This document shows positions 61,960-64,000 of a stretch of 64,000 nt of DNA, piece by piece. Source of the stretch: Pseudomonadales bacterium (lineage in GTDB: Bacteria; Pseudomonadota; Gammaproteobacteria; Pseudomonadales; Pseudohongiellaceae); NCBI GenBank assembly GCA_012103535.1, contig WLWQ01000002.1:558001-622000 (forward strand), read 5' to 3'. The stretch's first letter is position 1; the number at the start of each line of letters is the position of its first letter. Made by a program: the position numbers and the translations under genes. The notes under the pieces were generated by a model that was given only the letters and a program-made list of their open reading frames with translations, had not been told where the DNA came from and did not search any database.

Positions 61960-62382
61960 ATGACCAGAGTTGCCCAGTGTCATTGCGGACAATTAAAAGC
62001 CAACTGTGTAGGTGATCCCTACCCAGTTGTCATCTGCCATTGTGAACTTTGTCAGCGCCGCACAGGTTCGTTTTTTCATGTTGCAGCATGGTTTGAAAAA
62101 CATAAAGTAACTATTGAAGGCGAAGCCAAGCAATTCACGCGAACCATTGGCGACGCCGGACTTTCTTTTACTTTTAATTTTTGTCCTGAGTGTGGCACAT
62201 CTTTATGGTGGCCGGCGCCTTCGGATTCAGGTGCAGTTGCAGGCAAGATTGGTATTGCCGGGGGCTGTTTTGCCGAGGCAGATTTTCCTGCACCAACCGT
62301 TTCTATCTATGAAAAACACCAGCACGCATGGATACCGACACCGGAAGGTGTTCCTTCATTTAAAAAAGGGATTCAATCTTAA
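61960..62382 (+). CDS. GFA-family zinc protein (DUF636/CENP-V-like)
   Basis: A 140-residue protein with the Zn pattern CHCGQLKANC and CHCELCQRRTGS, then CPECGTSLWW. The family is named glutathione-dependent formaldehyde-activating, although most members have no shown activity. It lies 12 bases after the amidase stop, so it may be in that operon. The next gene starts 8 bases after its stop. Confidence 0.85.
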   Translation: MTRVAQCHCGQLKANCVGDPYPVVICHCELCQRRTGSFFHVAAWFEKHKVTIEGEAKQFTRTIGDAGLSFTFNFCPECGTSLWWPAPSDSGAVAGKIGIAGGCFAEADFPAPTVSIYEKHQHAWIPTPEGVPSFKKGIQS

Positions 62383-62389
62383 AAGTAGT

Positions 62390-63421
62390 ATGAAGTATTC
62401 AGTTTTCTCTTTTCTATTGCTGTTTTTGCACAGTGCTGCGTTTACTCAAGACTATTCAGTGCCGCGAACTGAATACGATCACCCGGATCTAAATGGTGTT
62501 TGGAATTTTAACGATTCAACACCTTTCGAAAGACCAGATCGCTATGGCAACCGGGAATTTCTCAATAACGAAGAACTTGCGGCGAGGGATGAAAACTTGG
62601 CGACCGGGCAGGAGCGGCGAGATGCCAGTGAATCAGCCGTATCGGATCGCATCTTAAATGTGCCGACTAATGATACCGGTGCTTACAATTTGTTCTGGTC
62701 TTTTTATGACGAGCCCTATCCAAACAATCGAACCTCTCTAGTTACCTATCCAAGCAATGGAAAAATTCCGGCAACCCAGACTGGCGTCATAACCCAACGC
62801 TCGCCGCCTGGTTCCAATCCCTGCAATTACGGCGGAATAGTAATTTCCGATAGACCAGTTCGGGTTTCCTGGGGAGCCGTGTCTTGCGATCGGCCAGAAG
62901 ATTTTGGCCTGGCATCTCGCTGTATGGCGTTTCCACAAACATTTCCACCCCACATCAAAGCCAATTCCTATAACAACAATTTGCAGATTGTGCAGACCAA
63001 AGATCATGTGATGATCAGGCCCGAGTTAGGCAATGATCCTCGAATTATTCCCCTTGATGGACGGCCGTTCCTGACCGAAGAGATTCGCAACTGGACAGGC
63101 TCATCGCGAGGTCACTATGATGGTGATACCTTGGTGGTTGAAACCAGACACTTTACGGATAAACTCGCCAGCCTGTTCCTAAGAACCTATTCATACGGTA
63201 CAGCGGAAAACATGGTATTAACCGAGCGCTTTACTCGAGTAGGTGAGAATGCCCTGGACTATGAATTTACAATCGATGATCCCACTACCTTTGTTGACCG
63301 AATTACAGTAAAAACGAATATGTCTTTATTGGGTGCTCCGATTTACGAGTTCGCCTGCCACGAAGGCAACTATGCACTTGAAAATATGTTGCGTGCTGCC
63401 CGCATCGTCGATCGGCAGTAG
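62390..63421 (+). CDS. exported protein of the CHEGNY-motif family (copy 3)
   Basis: A 343-residue protein with a signal peptide (MKYSVFSFLLLFLHSAAFT). HPDLNGVWNF, then TPFERP, NGKIPATQTG, LQIVQTKDHVMI, YDGDTLVVETRHF and EFACHEGNYAL give the family order. The ATG at 62390 is internal to a longer frame overlapping the GFA gene. It sits in a run of exported enzyme genes ahead of a PQQ-type dehydrogenase. Function unknown. Confidence 0.8.
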   Translation: MKYSVFSFLLLFLHSAAFTQDYSVPRTEYDHPDLNGVWNFNDSTPFERPDRYGNREFLNNEELAARDENLATGQERRDASESAVSDRILNVPTNDTGAYNLFWSFYDEPYPNNRTSLVTYPSNGKIPATQTGVITQRSPPGSNPCNYGGIVISDRPVRVSWGAVSCDRPEDFGLASRCMAFPQTFPPHIKANSYNNNLQIVQTKDHVMIRPELGNDPRIIPLDGRPFLTEEIRNWTGSSRGHYDGDTLVVETRHFTDKLASLFLRTYSYGTAENMVLTERFTRVGENALDYEFTIDDPTTFVDRITVKTNMSLLGAPIYEFACHEGNYALENMLRAARIVDRQ

Positions 63422-63445
63422 CAATCTGTTAACAGGATATCTGTT

Positions 63446-64000
63446 ATGAAGAAGCTCTACCTCTTACTCCTCAGTGTGTTGGCAAATGCCTGTGTGGCCC
63501 AGGAAGCAGACTTGAACAGTTTGCGTCTTCCTGATGGATTTTCGATTTCTGTTTATGCCGAAGTTGAAAATCCGAGACAACTCGCCCTCGGCGCCAATAA
63601 CACTGTTTTCGTCGGTAGTCTGCGCGGGCGCGTTTATGCCTTAACCAATCCAGATGGAGACGGCCCGAGTGAAGGGGTAGTTGCTGTCGCCGAGAGATTA
63701 AACACGCCAAATGGAGTCGCCTATCACGATGGCGATTTATACATAGGTGAAATCGGCCGCATTAGTAAAATTGAAAACATCGACAGTAAACTGAGCGGCT
63801 CATCGCCAACGATTACAGTAAATGATTCGCTGCCTAACCGCAGGCATCACGGCTCTAAATTTTTAGCGGTAGGTCCCGATGGAAAAATCTACTTACCAGT
63901 GGGCGCACCATGTAATGTTTGTGAAGAAGATGAAATATTTGCCACCATTCTAAACATGAATTTAGATGGCAGTGACCTGCAAGTCATAGCCAGCGGCATT
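63446..64000 (+). CDS. PQQ-dependent sugar dehydrogenase-like protein (cut by window end)
   Basis: The first 185 codons of an exported protein. The signal peptide (about 1-19, LLLLSVLANACVAQ) is followed by a six-bladed propeller start: LRLPDGFSISVYAEVENPRQLA, GPDGKIYLPVGAPCNVC. The latter is typical of the glucose/sorbosone-dehydrogenase family, which uses PQQ in the periplasm; His147-type catalytic residues cannot be confirmed here. AACAGGA lies 8 bases before ATG. The end is outside the window. Confidence 0.8.
   Translation, partial: MKKLYLLLLSVLANACVAQEADLNSLRLPDGFSISVYAEVENPRQLALGANNTVFVGSLRGRVYALTNPDGDGPSEGVVAVAERLNTPNGVAYHDGDLYIGEIGRISKIENIDSKLSGSSPTITVNDSLPNRRHHGSKFLAVGPDGKIYLPVGAPCNVCEEDEIFATILNMNLDGSDLQVIASGI

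Noticed and set aside
62114..62389. N-terminal extension of the CHEGNY copy 3 gene
   Set aside because: It overlaps the GFA gene and precedes a clear signal peptide at ATG 62390.
1..64000. tRNA and rRNA genes
   Set aside because: No cloverleaf with TTCGAATC-type arm and acceptor pairing, nor rRNA core sequence, was seen on either strand by eye.

Overview
The window looks like a chromosomal piece of an aerobic, heterotrophic, probably marine gammaproteobacterium. The signs are two TonB-dependent outer-membrane receptors, type IV pilins, many Sec/Tat-exported hydrolases and oxidoreductases, a cold-shock protein, TrhO and a fatty-acid desaturase. Placement is by gene repertoire only; there is no rRNA or tRNA gene to anchor it. 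No phage, IS element, CRISPR array or origin was seen.

Layout. 0-10 kb: cysteine synthase, a cyclase-family gene whose signal peptide is broken by an in-frame TAA, a DsbA/HCCA-isomerase-like protein, a TonB receptor, a TPR protein, a peroxiredoxin with an in-frame TGA at the peroxidatic Cys position, a DUF3014 protein and a 3-mercaptopyruvate sulfurtransferase. 10-20 kb: SDR, an NCS1 permease-HyuA-DUF917 operon (hydantoin-like catabolism), an FG-GAP protein, cupins and small conserved proteins. 20-25 kb: cold-shock protein, a lipoprotein, then a run of small minus-strand genes separated by attC-like sites, read here as an integron cassette array without an integrase in view. 25-32 kb: MBL hydrolase, trhO, an ICMT-like methyltransferase with an in-frame TGA, a double M42 peptidase, thioesterase and Gfo/Idh/MocA oxidoreductase. 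32-38 kb: a three-gene exported operon (two CxxCH proteins sharing an N-terminal domain, plus a DUF1501 protein). 38-46 kb: amidohydrolase/VOC pair, large TonB receptor, and a redoxin with TGA in a WUPYC motif. 46-53 kb: tandem type IV pilins, a degenerate PfkB protein, a feruloyl-esterase-like/DUF6282 operon and a MAPEG protein. 53-64 kb: desaturase, a cluster of long hairpin repeats, a HExxH-less reprolysin-like protein set between a complete M28 peptidase gene and a duplicated 3' fragment of it, an amidase, a GFA protein and the start of a PQQ-type sugar dehydrogenase.

Themes. Two redox proteins carry TGA exactly where a catalytic Cys is expected and the reading frame continues with family sequence, so the organism very likely makes selenoproteins; a third in-frame TGA (ICMT-like) is less certain because Gly is usual there. 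An uncharacterised exported family with a C-terminal CHEGNY motif occurs three times. Several enzymes appear catalytically degenerate (PfkB, the reprolysin-like protein, half of the M42 protein). Small genes missed by ordinary calling are listed where a start, a ribosome-binding site and a membrane segment or a terminator support them.
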